IMG/VR virus record: IMGVR_UViG_3300042474_000309
Coordinates: 1-26,208 of that record
Strand: one strand, 5' to 3'
DNA length: 26,208 nt
DNA from: a virus
Shown here: in pieces, positions 7,529-15,600 of the stretch
Position numbering within the stretch: position 1 is the stretch's first letter
How the letters are laid out: each line of letters starts with the position of its first letter
Made by a program: the position numbers and the translations under genes
Notes under the pieces: model-generated
Told to the model about the DNA's origin: nothing
Database searches by the model: none
The model's input: only the letters and a program-made list of their open reading frames with translations

Positions 7529-7660
7529 CTGAGTTGCCCTTGTGGCAAAAAATACACATCGCAAGTGCGTGGATGCCTTATCCAATAATTAAGGAATAAG
7601 TGCCGAAAACTTACAAGGCAATAGGAAATATGTAAGTGCATTTATTTTATTTTAATTATT
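7513..7660 (+). promoter_or_regulatory. Structured leader before the capsid gene
   Basis: Coding stops at 7528, leaving 132 nt. An 11-bp hairpin (7513-7523 with 7528-7538, loop ATTA, one G-U) spans the scaffold stop codon. Its right arm TTGCC (7534-7538) can pair instead with GGCAA (7544-7548). CTTATCC (7577-7583) pairs with GGAATAAG (7593-7600, one bulged A), and CTTACA (7610-7615) with TGTAAG (7631-7636). GGCA and TGCC recur at alternating sites (7513, 7535, 7544, 7574, 7601, 7617), allowing several exclusive folds. No TAnnTTTG box is visible. It likely tunes capsid against scaffold output by attenuation, processing or stability, which is inference. Confidence 0.5.
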
Positions 7661-8710
7661 ATGTCGTATGTATTAGGACAATTAACAGCGTGTCCAACCA
7701 TTCAAAGAGAACTGACAGAGTATTTTATGACTTGTCCAGTTAATGAGTTTATGCCATTCTTCGAATTCGTAAACTCTCCAGTAAACAATATCGGCTTATC
7801 TCAAGAGGTAGCCCCAGGCGGTGGAAAGATTAGAAATGTAAGATTAACTTACACTCCTCGCCAATTAGAATCAGCAGTTACAGCTAACATTGCTAACCCT
7901 AAGTGTGATGTATCTAACTTCATTGGAGATAGATTTACAGATTACACATTAGATACAGATGAAAACCAAGGTATTGGTTTCTCAATGACTGCTCAAGAAT
8001 TAGAAGCAGCTTGTATTGCTAACGAAACATATTTTGTTCGTAGATTAGCAGATTTAGTTGATGCTTTAGACCGTAAATTAGCTACCGAGCATACTGCTGA
8101 CTTAGCTTCTTTAGTAGGTAACTGGGCTTCAAATGTAACTATGAACGCATCTAATGAGTTTGTAGTAAATACATTACAAGCTGGTTCAACTTTCATTGAC
8201 CCACAAACAACTGCAAAGATTGACTTTGCAATGCAAAAGACTGGTTATTGCAATGAATCAATGATTTTTGCTGGTTCTACTCTTGCAGAGTATTACAGAG
8301 CAACTTCATCTGCTGGATGTTGCACACAACAAGGTATTGATGTTGCGACTATCTTCAACCAATACGGTAAAGCGGTAGCTTATGACAGAAGAATCGAAGC
8401 GATTTTTGGAACAGATAAAGCTGTTGCAATTCAAGCTGGTTCATTAACTTTGTTAAGCTATACTCGTAGCCCTTGGAAAGAAGGTATGCCACTTCCTTAC
8501 CGTGATGCTGGTAACTACATTTCAACTGTAATTCGCTCTCCAAGAACTGGAATCCCTATGGATTTAACAGTTTCTGATAGCTGTGGTACAGTTTCGGTTT
8601 CACTTGTAGCAACTACAAAACTTGTTGGATTACCTTTGGACATTTATGCTCAAGGCGATTTCATGAGTGGTGTAAACTACATGGCGAAAATCAAAGTTAC
8701 AAATTCATAA
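7661..8710 (+). CDS. Major capsid protein
   Basis: A 349-residue protein after the scaffold and before a strong terminator. It begins MSYVLGQLTACPTIQRELTE, has an APGGGKIRNVRLTYTPR segment, and an ACIANETYFVRRLADLVDAL helix resembling the long spine helix of HK97-fold proteins, followed by a mixed region with several cysteines (GYCNES, AGCCTQQG, SDSCGT). Length and order fit a capsid protein. No catalytic motif or signal peptide is seen. Codon use is even and strong, as expected for the most abundant virion protein. A related encapsidating role is likely; the exact family is not recognised. Confidence 0.8.
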   Translation: MSYVLGQLTACPTIQRELTEYFMTCPVNEFMPFFEFVNSPVNNIGLSQEVAPGGGKIRNVRLTYTPRQLESAVTANIANPKCDVSNFIGDRFTDYTLDTDENQGIGFSMTAQELEAACIANETYFVRRLADLVDALDRKLATEHTADLASLVGNWASNVTMNASNEFVVNTLQAGSTFIDPQTTAKIDFAMQKTGYCNESMIFAGSTLAEYYRATSSAGCCTQQGIDVATIFNQYGKAVAYDRRIEAIFGTDKAVAIQAGSLTLLSYTRSPWKEGMPLPYRDAGNYISTVIRSPRTGIPMDLTVSDSCGTVSVSLVATTKLVGLPLDIYAQGDFMSGVNYMAKIKVTNS

Positions 8711-8722
8711 TTTTCATTCATT

Positions 8723-8758
8723 GGTGGGGGGCTAAAACCCCCTACCTTTATTTTTTTT
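8723..8758 (+). terminator. Rho-independent terminator after the capsid gene
   Basis: GGT-GGGGG (8723-8730) pairs with CCCCC-T-ACC (8738-8746, one bulged T) around the loop GCTAAAA, followed by a T-rich run to 8758. This is GC-rich against the AT-rich background. It lies between capsid and the next head gene, so it would reduce downstream transcription. Confidence 0.85.
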
Positions 8759-8761
8759 AAC

Positions 8762-9778
8762 ATGGCTTGTTTTGACAATCTTATAGGATTAAAAGGCTCT
8801 TGTACAGAGAGTGCATTACCATCTGATGGTTTATATTTAAACACACTTGGTATTAGCAGAGAATTTATAGAGGATATAATCAATGAAGATTATGCTGATG
8901 TAGATTCTTTTGTGTTAGATAAGATTTCTTTGGCTCAAGACCAAATTAAAAGTGATATTTACTCTAAGTTTACAGCTAAATTTAATGTAACATCAATTTT
9001 AGAATCTGTAAGGTTAGGACAATTTAACGAAACACCAACACTTGTTCCAGCTATTGCTGGTAGTTCAAAAGGTATTCAAATGAGAATTTGGAATGATACA
9101 ACTTTTGCTAAATGTTATGTTTCTACTGTACAAACTTTTTGGAATTATACTGGTAATGTAAATCTTCAAGTATATGACCTTACACAAGGTAAATTATTAG
9201 ATACTATTGTAGTGGCTTCGGTTGCTAACCAAATAGTACAAACTACAATCAATAAAGTTTACAAAAGCTCAAGCCAAGATTTAAACATTGTGTTTATTTA
9301 TGATGCTTCTTCTTTTCAATCTTATGCTTCAAGTTTCTTAAACTCTGGATGTGTAACTTGTAATAGAGGTGGTGCTTATATGCAGAATAAATATGTTTAC
9401 TCAACTGGTGTAACTTTTGAAAATGCTGACCCTAAAACACAAACATATTTGAATGGCGAAAGTGATACTGGTGGTATCTCTATTGTTTATTCTTTACAAT
9501 GCGACCACGAAGCTTGGATTTGCAGTAATGCTAACTTCTTTGTGAGTGCAATGTTATACAAAACTGCTTATTTGATTACTCAATATGCAGATTTAATGAG
9601 CAACACATTCTCAAGTTCTAATATTGACAGAGAGAGATTAAGGTCAAGAATGGAATATTACGAATTTGAATATAATAATAGATTAGAAGCTGGAGTTAAG
9701 AATTTAAAGATACCTACTTACGATGTATGTTTTTCTTGCAACAGACTAAGAATGAATAGAACCATACTCCCAAGTTGA
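8762..9778 (+). CDS. Putative virion structural protein with CxxC motifs
   Basis: A 338-residue protein starting 3 bp after the terminator T-run. It has an N-terminal helical part (residues 30-75), then beta-rich sequence (RLGQFNETPTLVPAIAG to VYDLTQGKLLDTIVV), a CVTCNRGG turn near 200, and a C-terminal CFSCNRLR near 325. The CxxC pairs may bind metal or form disulphides. Position after the capsid gene suggests a head-tail connector or head-decoration protein, but no family is recognised. It is coupled to the next small ORF or gene through its TGA. Confidence 0.6.
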   Translation: MACFDNLIGLKGSCTESALPSDGLYLNTLGISREFIEDIINEDYADVDSFVLDKISLAQDQIKSDIYSKFTAKFNVTSILESVRLGQFNETPTLVPAIAGSSKGIQMRIWNDTTFAKCYVSTVQTFWNYTGNVNLQVYDLTQGKLLDTIVVASVANQIVQTTINKVYKSSSQDLNIVFIYDASSFQSYASSFLNSGCVTCNRGGAYMQNKYVYSTGVTFENADPKTQTYLNGESDTGGISIVYSLQCDHEAWICSNANFFVSAMLYKTAYLITQYADLMSNTFSSSNIDRERLRSRMEYYEFEYNNRLEAGVKNLKIPTYDVCFSCNRLRMNRTILPS

Positions 9779-9888
9779 TTTATAGCGAGGTAGATGGCAT
9801 ATTTGAAACATTCTTCATTACAGACTTTTGGATTGAAGGAGATGAGTTTTATCAACAAACAGTAACGATTAAAATAATTTTAAACTGA
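9775..9888 (+). CDS. Possible 37-residue protein with TTG start
   Basis: The gap between two structural genes is filled by an ORF with no ATG. A TTG at 9775 overlaps the upstream stop (TTGA) and its own TGA overlaps the ATG of the next gene (TGATG). The peptide is acidic and aromatic (LIYSEVDGIFETFFITDFWI). Both overlaps match the coupling style of neighbouring genes, which argues for translation. The non-ATG start and small size keep the confidence low. Confidence 0.35.
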   Translation: MIYSEVDGIFETFFITDFWIEGDEFYQQTVTIKIILN

Positions 9889-10508
9889 TGACAGTAAAAG
9901 ACTATCAAAACCAACTAAGAAGGCAAATCACTACTTTAAAGTCTGATAAGATTATGAAGTTGGCTGTGTATTCTGTTAATCAAAAAAGGATTAAAAGGAT
10001 ATTTGAAGATGGTAAAACAAGTCTTGGTGTTAAGATTGGGGATTACAATAGTACAACCCCAGTTTACATTAGACCAGAAGATGCTCCTAAAGCAGTTAAG
10101 CTTCAAGGGAAACCAGAGCTTGTAAGAGGTAAAACTACTAAAACTCGAAGTGCTATTAAATTTGAGAGATTAGACAAAAACCCACAAACGGCTTATTATC
10201 CAAGTTATAAAGCTTTTAGAAAAGCTATGGGTAGAGAAACTGGCTTTGTGAATATACGACTTAACAATCGCTTACAGAGTGATTTAGCTAACTCTACTAT
10301 AAGTAAAGCTACAACTAATTTAGCAGATAATAAACCTATTAAGGTTGATAACCATAGATATATTGTTACTCTTAAAAACCAAGAGAACATAGATAAGATT
10401 CAGTTTTTAGAAAAGAAATATGGTAAGATAATTGACTTAACCAAAGTAGAAATTAGTTTTTACCACGATATATTAGAAAAAGAATTTAGATTAGCTTTAG
10501 CAAAATGA
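9888..10508 (+). CDS. Putative neck / head-tail completion protein
   Basis: A 206-residue basic protein starting MTVKDYQNQLRRQITTLKSD. The long N-terminal helix followed by a compact basic domain and a repeated Lys/Arg pattern recalls HK97 gp10-like or virion-morphogenesis completion proteins, which cap the connector and join the tail. The resemblance is general. Position between the capsid group and the fibre gene supports a neck function. It overlaps the next gene by 4 bp. Confidence 0.5.
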   Translation: MTVKDYQNQLRRQITTLKSDKIMKLAVYSVNQKRIKRIFEDGKTSLGVKIGDYNSTTPVYIRPEDAPKAVKLQGKPELVRGKTTKTRSAIKFERLDKNPQTAYYPSYKAFRKAMGRETGFVNIRLNNRLQSDLANSTISKATTNLADNKPIKVDNHRYIVTLKNQENIDKIQFLEKKYGKIIDLTKVEISFYHDILEKEFRLALAK

Positions 10509-11134
10509 TACAACAAGTAGTAAGATATATGCAAAATAAGCTGGATGCTGAAACTATCTTCCAAAGTAACTACGGTTTAACCGAGTTAATAGAAAGAGAT
10601 GGTAAGGTTTTCCCTTTATTTTATGAATCAAATGGCAAGTACAAAATGGACTTTCAGCCTAATAAATGGTTTGGAGCTTCTTATTTTAGAAAGAATGGAG
10701 ATATATCTTTCTCTACTGGCGATTTCCCTTCATTTAAGCCATGCGAAGTGCCAGTTACTATAACTATACCATTAACATTCATTGGGTCTATTAGAAAGGC
10801 TAAATTGAAGTGTGATGACAATTATGCTGGGGATGACTTAGCTTTTTATATTGCAAAAATATTTGAGGATATTAACGGCCTAAGAATAGAATTAAGTGCA
10901 AAAAGAGTTACCTTTGCAGTAGGAAAATATAGTACAGATTCACAATCAATCATAAACACAGAATTTAGAGGTGTTGATGTTGTTTTTAAGCCAGAATATG
11001 CGTATCTTTCAATGGAAATTGAGGTGCAAATTCAGACTACAAAAGAGTGTATGTTTAACTATTGTGGAGCATATATTATTGATGAGGATGCAGATTATTT
11101 AGTAGATTCAAGAAAAAACAGATTTAGAGCATAA
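10505..11134 (+). CDS. Hypothetical structural protein upstream of fibre
   Basis: A 209-residue protein starting MIQQVVRYMQNKLDAETIFQ. It is mostly beta (VPVTITIPLTFIGS, RIELSAKRVTFAVG, AYLSMEIEVQIQTT) and ends with EDADYLVDSRKNRFRA. No recognised family. The beta-rich make-up and its place between the neck candidate and the fibre suggest a tail-tube, adaptor or fibre-attachment protein. It is coupled to the upstream gene by ATGA and followed 4 bp later by the fibre gene. Confidence 0.55.
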   Translation: MIQQVVRYMQNKLDAETIFQSNYGLTELIERDGKVFPLFYESNGKYKMDFQPNKWFGASYFRKNGDISFSTGDFPSFKPCEVPVTITIPLTFIGSIRKAKLKCDDNYAGDDLAFYIAKIFEDINGLRIELSAKRVTFAVGKYSTDSQSIINTEFRGVDVVFKPEYAYLSMEIEVQIQTTKECMFNYCGAYIIDEDADYLVDSRKNRFRA

Positions 11135-11138
11135 AAAG

Positions 11139-14100
11139 ATGGCAGATGTAAGAATACAACAATACCCACTAAAACCAGTATTAGATGATAACGATTACTT
11201 TTTAATCGCTGATGCTGAAGATGTAGATGTTAATGGGTGGTTAAAATATAAAAAGGTTAAAGCAGAGGATTTACCTACTATCGTAAATACGGCAGAGGAT
11301 ATTACTATTGCTGGAATACAAGCAAAAATAGCTGCCAATGATTTAACACTTGCTAAATTTTATAGAATTACCGATTCTGCTTCTGGGAGGCCAGTATTAT
11401 TAGTTCAAGCTGTTTCTACTAACTCTGTTTCATATCAAGCTTTTGACCCAGTAAATCCACTTAATACGATAAATTACAATGTAATTTCAGATACAATCAG
11501 ATGGATTAAGAATGAAACTAACGCTCCACAAGATTATTTAGGTGGTACTGGTATTGTTAAATCAACTGCTGGTACTATTTCATATTTGACAGATAATAGT
11601 GCAAATTGGGATGTTGCTTTTAATGATTCAATTATATCTGCAAATGTTACTGGAACAACTACTAAAACATTAACATTAGTTCAACAAGATAGTAGTACAA
11701 TTACTGCATCTTGGTCTGATTTTGGAGGTTTATCAAGTGTTGGATTATCAATGCCTTCTGCTTTTACTGTTACAAATAGTCCTTTAACGGCTAATGGAAC
11801 TATTGCAGTTACTGGTGCTGGTCTTGCTTCTCAATATGTTAGAGGAGATGGTACTTTAGCTACTTTTCCTACTACAAATGGTGGAGGTTCTTCGGTAAGT
11901 TATTATTTTAATGGAGGTACTAATCAAGGAACAATAGGTGGAAACACTTATTATGAAATGAGCAAGACTGCTGTTATAGGGACTGGTGCTGATTTTAACA
12001 TTAATGCAAATGGCTATATTGCTCAATTTGTAACAGATGCTAACGACCCAGCTTTATTATCTATACCAGCTGGTAATTGGAACTTTGAAATGTGGTTTTC
12101 TGCAAGTTCTGGTGGTGGTACTCCAAGTTTTTATTTAGAATTATATAAATATGATGGCACTACGCTTACTTTAATTTCAAGTGGCTCTGCTGCTCCAGAA
12201 TCAATTACTAATGGTACTGCTATTGATTTATATACTACTGCTTTAGCTGTTCCTTTAACAGCATTAACTATAACTGATAGATTAGCTGTTAGAGTATTTG
12301 TGAATAATAGTAGTAGAACAATTACACTTCATACACAAAACGGACATTTATGCCAAGCAATAACAACATTTTCTACTGGATTAACAGCCTTAAATGGTTT
12401 AACTAATCAAGTTCAATATTTTGCAGTAGGAACAAGTGGAACTGATTTTAATATTTCAAGTGCAACAGATACGCATACTTTTAATTTACCTACTGCTTCG
12501 GCAGTAAATAGAGGTTTATTATCAAGTGCTGATTGGACTGCTTTTAATTCTGCAACAGTAAATGCTATAACTGGTACTTTATCTAATAATTATGTCCCAG
12601 TAGCAACTGGCACAAATACACTTACAAATTCACATATAACAGATAATGGAAGTATTATTAAAATTAATGATAATGCTACTGATAATGGTTTATTAATTAA
12701 TATTTCAACTGATGTTGCTTATTTAACAAATACTGGTTCAAATAATGGTTTTGTAGCTACTGGTTCGATTGTTAAAACAGTAAATGGTGCTTTAGACAGA
12801 GGTTTAAAATTAGATTTTGCAAATAATTATTTTATTTTAGAAAATAATAATAATTCACAAGGTATATCTTCTTCTGGATTTCAGACATTGTTAGGAGATT
12901 GGAATGATTCATATAATGGAACTAAGATATTTATAGATGAGGGAAACCAAATTATCAAAACAACAAATCAAGGTACAGATAAAGGTTTAAAATTAGATTT
13001 TAGTATTGACTATTATACTTTTGGAGCAGCAGATAATGGAGAAAACTCTGGATTGCTTGTAAATAATAATGGACAAACAGATATTGGAGATTATGTAGGA
13101 AATAATAATACTACATTCTTTAGGGTTGATGATTCTAATCAAAATATAAGTGCATATTTTAATGGAACACAAAGTGGTTTATTTTTAGATTTACCAAGTA
13201 ATCATTATTCTTTAGGAGATAATCTTAACAACTTTACAACTGTTGATGTATTTGATGCTACTAAAATTATTAGATTAAACTCTGAAAGAGTACAATATAT
13301 AGGTCAAACAAATGCAACTATTGCTGCATTTACTGGTAATGCTGCTGGTCAATTATTATTCAATTCAGATTCAAATAGTTTCCAATTCTATAACGGCTCT
13401 GCTTGGGTAGGCTTTGGTGGAACTGTTACTGGAACTGGTACAACTAATTATATGACTAAATGGAGTAGCACATCTGGTGTTACTGCAAGTACATTATTAT
13501 ATGATGGTGGTACTTTTATCGGAGTAAATAGAACTACAAGTGCTGGTTATTTATTTGATATTAATGGTACTTTTAGAACTGCAAATAGTACATACCTTGC
13601 AACAACTGCTGGTGGTGGTGTGGGTATTGGTTTAGTTTCTGTTGATTCATCTGCTCAATTACATATGAGTAGTACAACTAAAGGATTCTTGATGCCAAGA
13701 TTGACTACAACTCAAATGAACGCAATCGGAACTCCAGCAAATGGATTAATGATTTATAATACTACTCTTGCACAACTTCATGTTTACGCTGGTGGTGTTT
13801 GGACACCTTTAGCATCTGGGGGTGGTTCTGGAACTGTTACATCTATAACTGCTGGAACTGGTTTAAGTGGTGGAACAATTACAACAAGTGGAACTATCGC
13901 TTTAGCAAACACAGCAGTAGTGGCTGGTGCTTACACAAGTGCAAACATTACAGTTGATGCTCAAGGTAGAATTACGGCTGCTGCTAATGGTTCTGGTGGT
14001 GGATATAGTGCTATCACTCAATCAGTAGTAGGTAATAGAATTTTAATCAATGCTCCAACTGATGATACATCAAGTCATTTACAAGTAAATGGAGTAGCAA

Positions 14101-14981
14101 GAGCTGCAAGATTTATAACTAATAGTGGAAGTGTATATATTGACAATGTTCTTATTGGTAGAGATGCTGGTTTGAATTTTGGAACAGTAAATTATAGTAC
14201 AGCAGTTGGTTCTGGCTCACAAGAATTTAATACGAGTGGAAATCAAAATACTTCTGTTGGTTATCAATCATTAAGAAGCCTTACAACTGGTATTCAAAAT
14301 ACAGCAATAGGTTCGGATACACTAAAAGCATCTACAACATTAAGTTACAATGTAGCTGTTGGTTCTCTTGCTATGCAAAACCATACAAGTGGTTCAAATA
14401 ATACAGTTCTTGGTGTTTATGCTAAACAATCTGGAGCAAGTGGTTCAAGTAATTCTGTATTAGGTGCATATGCTTTTCAATATGGAACTGGAAACTCAAA
14501 TGTAGCTATTGGACAACAAGCTCTTGGAAACAACGCTGGAAATTCTGGTAATGATAATGTAGGAATTGGAGCATCAAGTTTATATAGAGTATCAACTGGT
14601 ATTAATAATATAGGGATAGGTTCACAAGCTGGTTATACTGGAACTAATGATTTAACAACTGGTTCAAACAATATTCTTATTGGATATAGATGTGATGTAG
14701 AATCTGCAACTGAATCAAATAGAACTTTTATAGGTAATAATTTAATTACTTCTACTTGGTTGGGGGGTTCATTATTGATTGGAACAAGAACTAATATTGC
14801 TTCTTCTGTCGCTACATTTACAAGTACAACAAAAGGTGTTTTGTTACCAAGAATGACTACGGCAGAGATTAATGCAATAGCAACTCCAGCAAATGGTTTA
14901 ATGGCTTATAATACAACTTTAAATAAATTGTGTATATTTGAAAACGGAACTTGGCAACAAGTAACAACAACAGCAATGTAA
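11139..14981 (+). CDS. Large tail fibre / receptor-binding protein
   Basis: A 1280-residue, Gly/Thr/Ser/Asn-rich protein of low charge, as in trimeric fibres. The N-terminal 60 residues (VRIQQYPLKPVLDDNDYFLI) resemble a conserved virion-anchoring domain. About residues 505-710 hold at least four diverged repeats with a GLKLDF-NNYFIL-type core. Two exact-length 47-residue copies of a Bacteroidota STTKGfLmPRlTTtqmNAI block lie at 845-891 and 1229-1275. Between them (about 1018-1187) run YadA-head-like units of the NTSVGYQSL type, predicted to form left-handed beta-rolls. No S74 peptidase tip is seen. It should recognise the host surface. It is the largest gene in the window. Confidence 0.85.
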   Translation: MADVRIQQYPLKPVLDDNDYFLIADAEDVDVNGWLKYKKVKAEDLPTIVNTAEDITIAGIQAKIAANDLTLAKFYRITDSASGRPVLLVQAVSTNSVSYQAFDPVNPLNTINYNVISDTIRWIKNETNAPQDYLGGTGIVKSTAGTISYLTDNSANWDVAFNDSIISANVTGTTTKTLTLVQQDSSTITASWSDFGGLSSVGLSMPSAFTVTNSPLTANGTIAVTGAGLASQYVRGDGTLATFPTTNGGGSSVSYYFNGGTNQGTIGGNTYYEMSKTAVIGTGADFNINANGYIAQFVTDANDPALLSIPAGNWNFEMWFSASSGGGTPSFYLELYKYDGTTLTLISSGSAAPESITNGTAIDLYTTALAVPLTALTITDRLAVRVFVNNSSRTITLHTQNGHLCQAITTFSTGLTALNGLTNQVQYFAVGTSGTDFNISSATDTHTFNLPTASAVNRGLLSSADWTAFNSATVNAITGTLSNNYVPVATGTNTLTNSHITDNGSIIKINDNATDNGLLINISTDVAYLTNTGSNNGFVATGSIVKTVNGALDRGLKLDFANNYFILENNNNSQGISSSGFQTLLGDWNDSYNGTKIFIDEGNQIIKTTNQGTDKGLKLDFSIDYYTFGAADNGENSGLLVNNNGQTDIGDYVGNNNTTFFRVDDSNQNISAYFNGTQSGLFLDLPSNHYSLGDNLNNFTTVDVFDATKIIRLNSERVQYIGQTNATIAAFTGNAAGQLLFNSDSNSFQFYNGSAWVGFGGTVTGTGTTNYMTKWSSTSGVTASTLLYDGGTFIGVNRTTSAGYLFDINGTFRTANSTYLATTAGGGVGIGLVSVDSSAQLHMSSTTKGFLMPRLTTTQMNAIGTPANGLMIYNTTLAQLHVYAGGVWTPLASGGGSGTVTSITAGTGLSGGTITTSGTIALANTAVVAGAYTSANITVDAQGRITAAANGSGGGYSAITQSVVGNRILINAPTDDTSSHLQVNGVARAARFITNSGSVYIDNVLIGRDAGLNFGTVNYSTAVGSGSQEFNTSGNQNTSVGYQSLRSLTTGIQNTAIGSDTLKASTTLSYNVAVGSLAMQNHTSGSNNTVLGVYAKQSGASGSSNSVLGAYAFQYGTGNSNVAIGQQALGNNAGNSGNDNVGIGASSLYRVSTGINNIGIGSQAGYTGTNDLTTGSNNILIGYRCDVESATESNRTFIGNNLITSTWLGGSLLIGTRTNIASSVATFTSTTKGVLLPRMTTAEINAIATPANGLMAYNTTLNKLCIFENGTWQQVTTTAM
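13671..13811 (+). repeat. Copy 1 of a 47-codon fibre block
   Basis: Encodes a 47-residue block starting STTKGFLMPRLTTTQMNAI and ending near VWTPL. It aligns without gaps to the block at 14823-14963, sharing STTKG, PR, TT, NAI, TPANGLM, YNTTL and a late Trp. Such blocks are common at the C-termini of Bacteroidota surface and fibre proteins, and here one copy is internal. Confidence 0.85.
14190..14695 (+). repeat. YadA-head-like repeat tract in the fibre
   Basis: Roughly nine imperfect units with an NTAIG or NVAVG core and a following S/A-L, such as NTSVGYQSL, NTAIGSDTL, NVAVGSLAM, NTVLGVYA, NVAIGQQAL, NVGIGASSL and NILIGYR. These fit beta-roll head repeats of trimeric adhesins. Confidence 0.8.
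14823..14963 (+). repeat. Copy 2 of the 47-codon fibre block
   Basis: Second copy of the block at 13671-13811 (STTKGVLLPRMTTAEINAI), ending close to the C-terminus of the fibre. Equal length and ungapped alignment indicate an ancient internal duplication flanking the beta-roll tract. Confidence 0.85.
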
Positions 14982-14983
14982 TT

Positions 14984-15142
14984 ATGACAAACGAGCAAAT
15001 ATATGGTATATTGGGACAAGGTCTTGATTTAGCCACAAAAAAAGGAGCATTTAACTTACAAGATGCTAAAATTATCGCTGATGCTTTAATTGAACTAAAA
15101 AAAGTATTAGATGTTAAAGAGCCAGAAATGGTTCAAGAATAA
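14984..15142 (+). CDS. Small helical protein after the fibre
   Basis: A 52-residue protein starting at ATG 14984 (MTNEQIYGILGQGLDLATKK), two nucleotides after the fibre stop. The upstream in-frame ATG at 14951 lies in fibre codons and is less likely. It is amphipathic and acidic at the end (KEPEMVQE), with no membrane helix. Proteins of this size between fibre and holin are common in Bacteroidota phages. Function unknown. A terminator follows. Confidence 0.6.
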   Translation: MTNEQIYGILGQGLDLATKKGAFNLQDAKIIADALIELKKVLDVKEPEMVQE

Positions 15143-15164
15143 GTAGTATAATACTATATTAAAG

Positions 15165-15196
15165 AGTGTCTTGGTTAATCGCTAAGGCACTTTTTT
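15165..15196 (+). terminator. Rho-independent terminator ending the structural operon
   Basis: AGTGTCTT (15165-15172) pairs with AAGGCACT (15184-15191, one G-U pair), closed by an 11-nt loop, then TTTTTT. It follows the fibre-linked small gene and is itself followed by the promoter box at 15199. Confidence 0.85.
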
Positions 15197-15198
15197 AT

Positions 15199-15206
15199 TA
15201 TATTTG
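15199..15206 (+). promoter_or_regulatory. -7 promoter box for the lysis genes (TATATTTG)
   Basis: TATATTTG starts two bases after the terminator T-run. Predicted start near 15210-15212 gives a leader of about 14-16 nt before the holin ATG at 15226. A TTG at 15171 is too far for a standard -33 box. The arrangement decouples lysis from structural transcription. Confidence 0.55.
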
Positions 15207-15225
15207 TATAAAAAAACATTATGTA

Positions 15226-15600
15226 ATGAAAAATTTTATCCTCAATAATCTATCTGCTATATACATTTATATTATAGTGTATTTTACCCCAGTATTCCCA
15301 GTCTTATTTGGACTTGGATTTTTAGTTTTAACTGACTTTGTAACTGGGATGTTAGCATCAAGAAAAAGAGGAGAAGTCATTTCATCACGAAAAATGCGAC
15401 CTACTGTTACTAAAGGCATAGGTTATATGGCAGCTATTTTAGTAGCTCACACATTCGAAAAGTCTTTTATGCCAGACTTAAATGCTTTAAAGATAGTAAG
15501 TGGTTTAATAGCTTTAATTGAGCTTAAATCGCTTGATGAGAATCTTAAAGATTTAACTGGAAAGAGTTTCTTTAAACAATTCTTTAAAGAAGGCAAATGA
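15226..15600 (+). CDS. Holin (phage_holin_4-like)
   Basis: A 124-residue membrane protein. I start at ATG 15226 (MKNFILNNLSAIYIYIIVYF), which lies just downstream of the promoter; the longer in-frame ORF starting at 15166 would begin inside the terminator. Hydrophobic segments are IYIYIIVYF, VLFGLGFLVLTDFVTGMLA and a later GYMAAILVAHTF. The DFVTGMLASRKRGEVISSRK stretch is characteristic of the TcdE/Cph1 type holin family. It overlaps the lysozyme gene by 4 bp, as expected for a lysis cassette in which the holin times release of the endolysin. Confidence 0.85.
   Translation: MKNFILNNLSAIYIYIIVYFTPVFPVLFGLGFLVLTDFVTGMLASRKRGEVISSRKMRPTVTKGIGYMAAILVAHTFEKSFMPDLNALKIVSGLIALIELKSLDENLKDLTGKSFFKQFFKEGK

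Noticed and set aside
7544-7553. Terminator after the scaffold gene
   Set aside because: The TTGCC/GGCAA hairpin is followed by A, not T, on the plus strand, so it is not an intrinsic terminator in that direction.
7331-7585. 84-residue minus-strand ORF over the scaffold end and leader
   Set aside because: Shadow of the scaffold gene and the leader hairpins; odd composition and no start context.
11139-14981. Diversity-generating retroelement or CRISPR suggested by repeats
   Set aside because: Repeats are protein-level, diverged and in frame. No reverse transcriptase, template repeat or evenly spaced identical DNA repeats are visible.
15166-15225. Longer holin N-terminus (20 extra residues)
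   Set aside because: That stretch is the terminator hairpin, T-run and promoter box; ATG 15226 fits the predicted transcript start.
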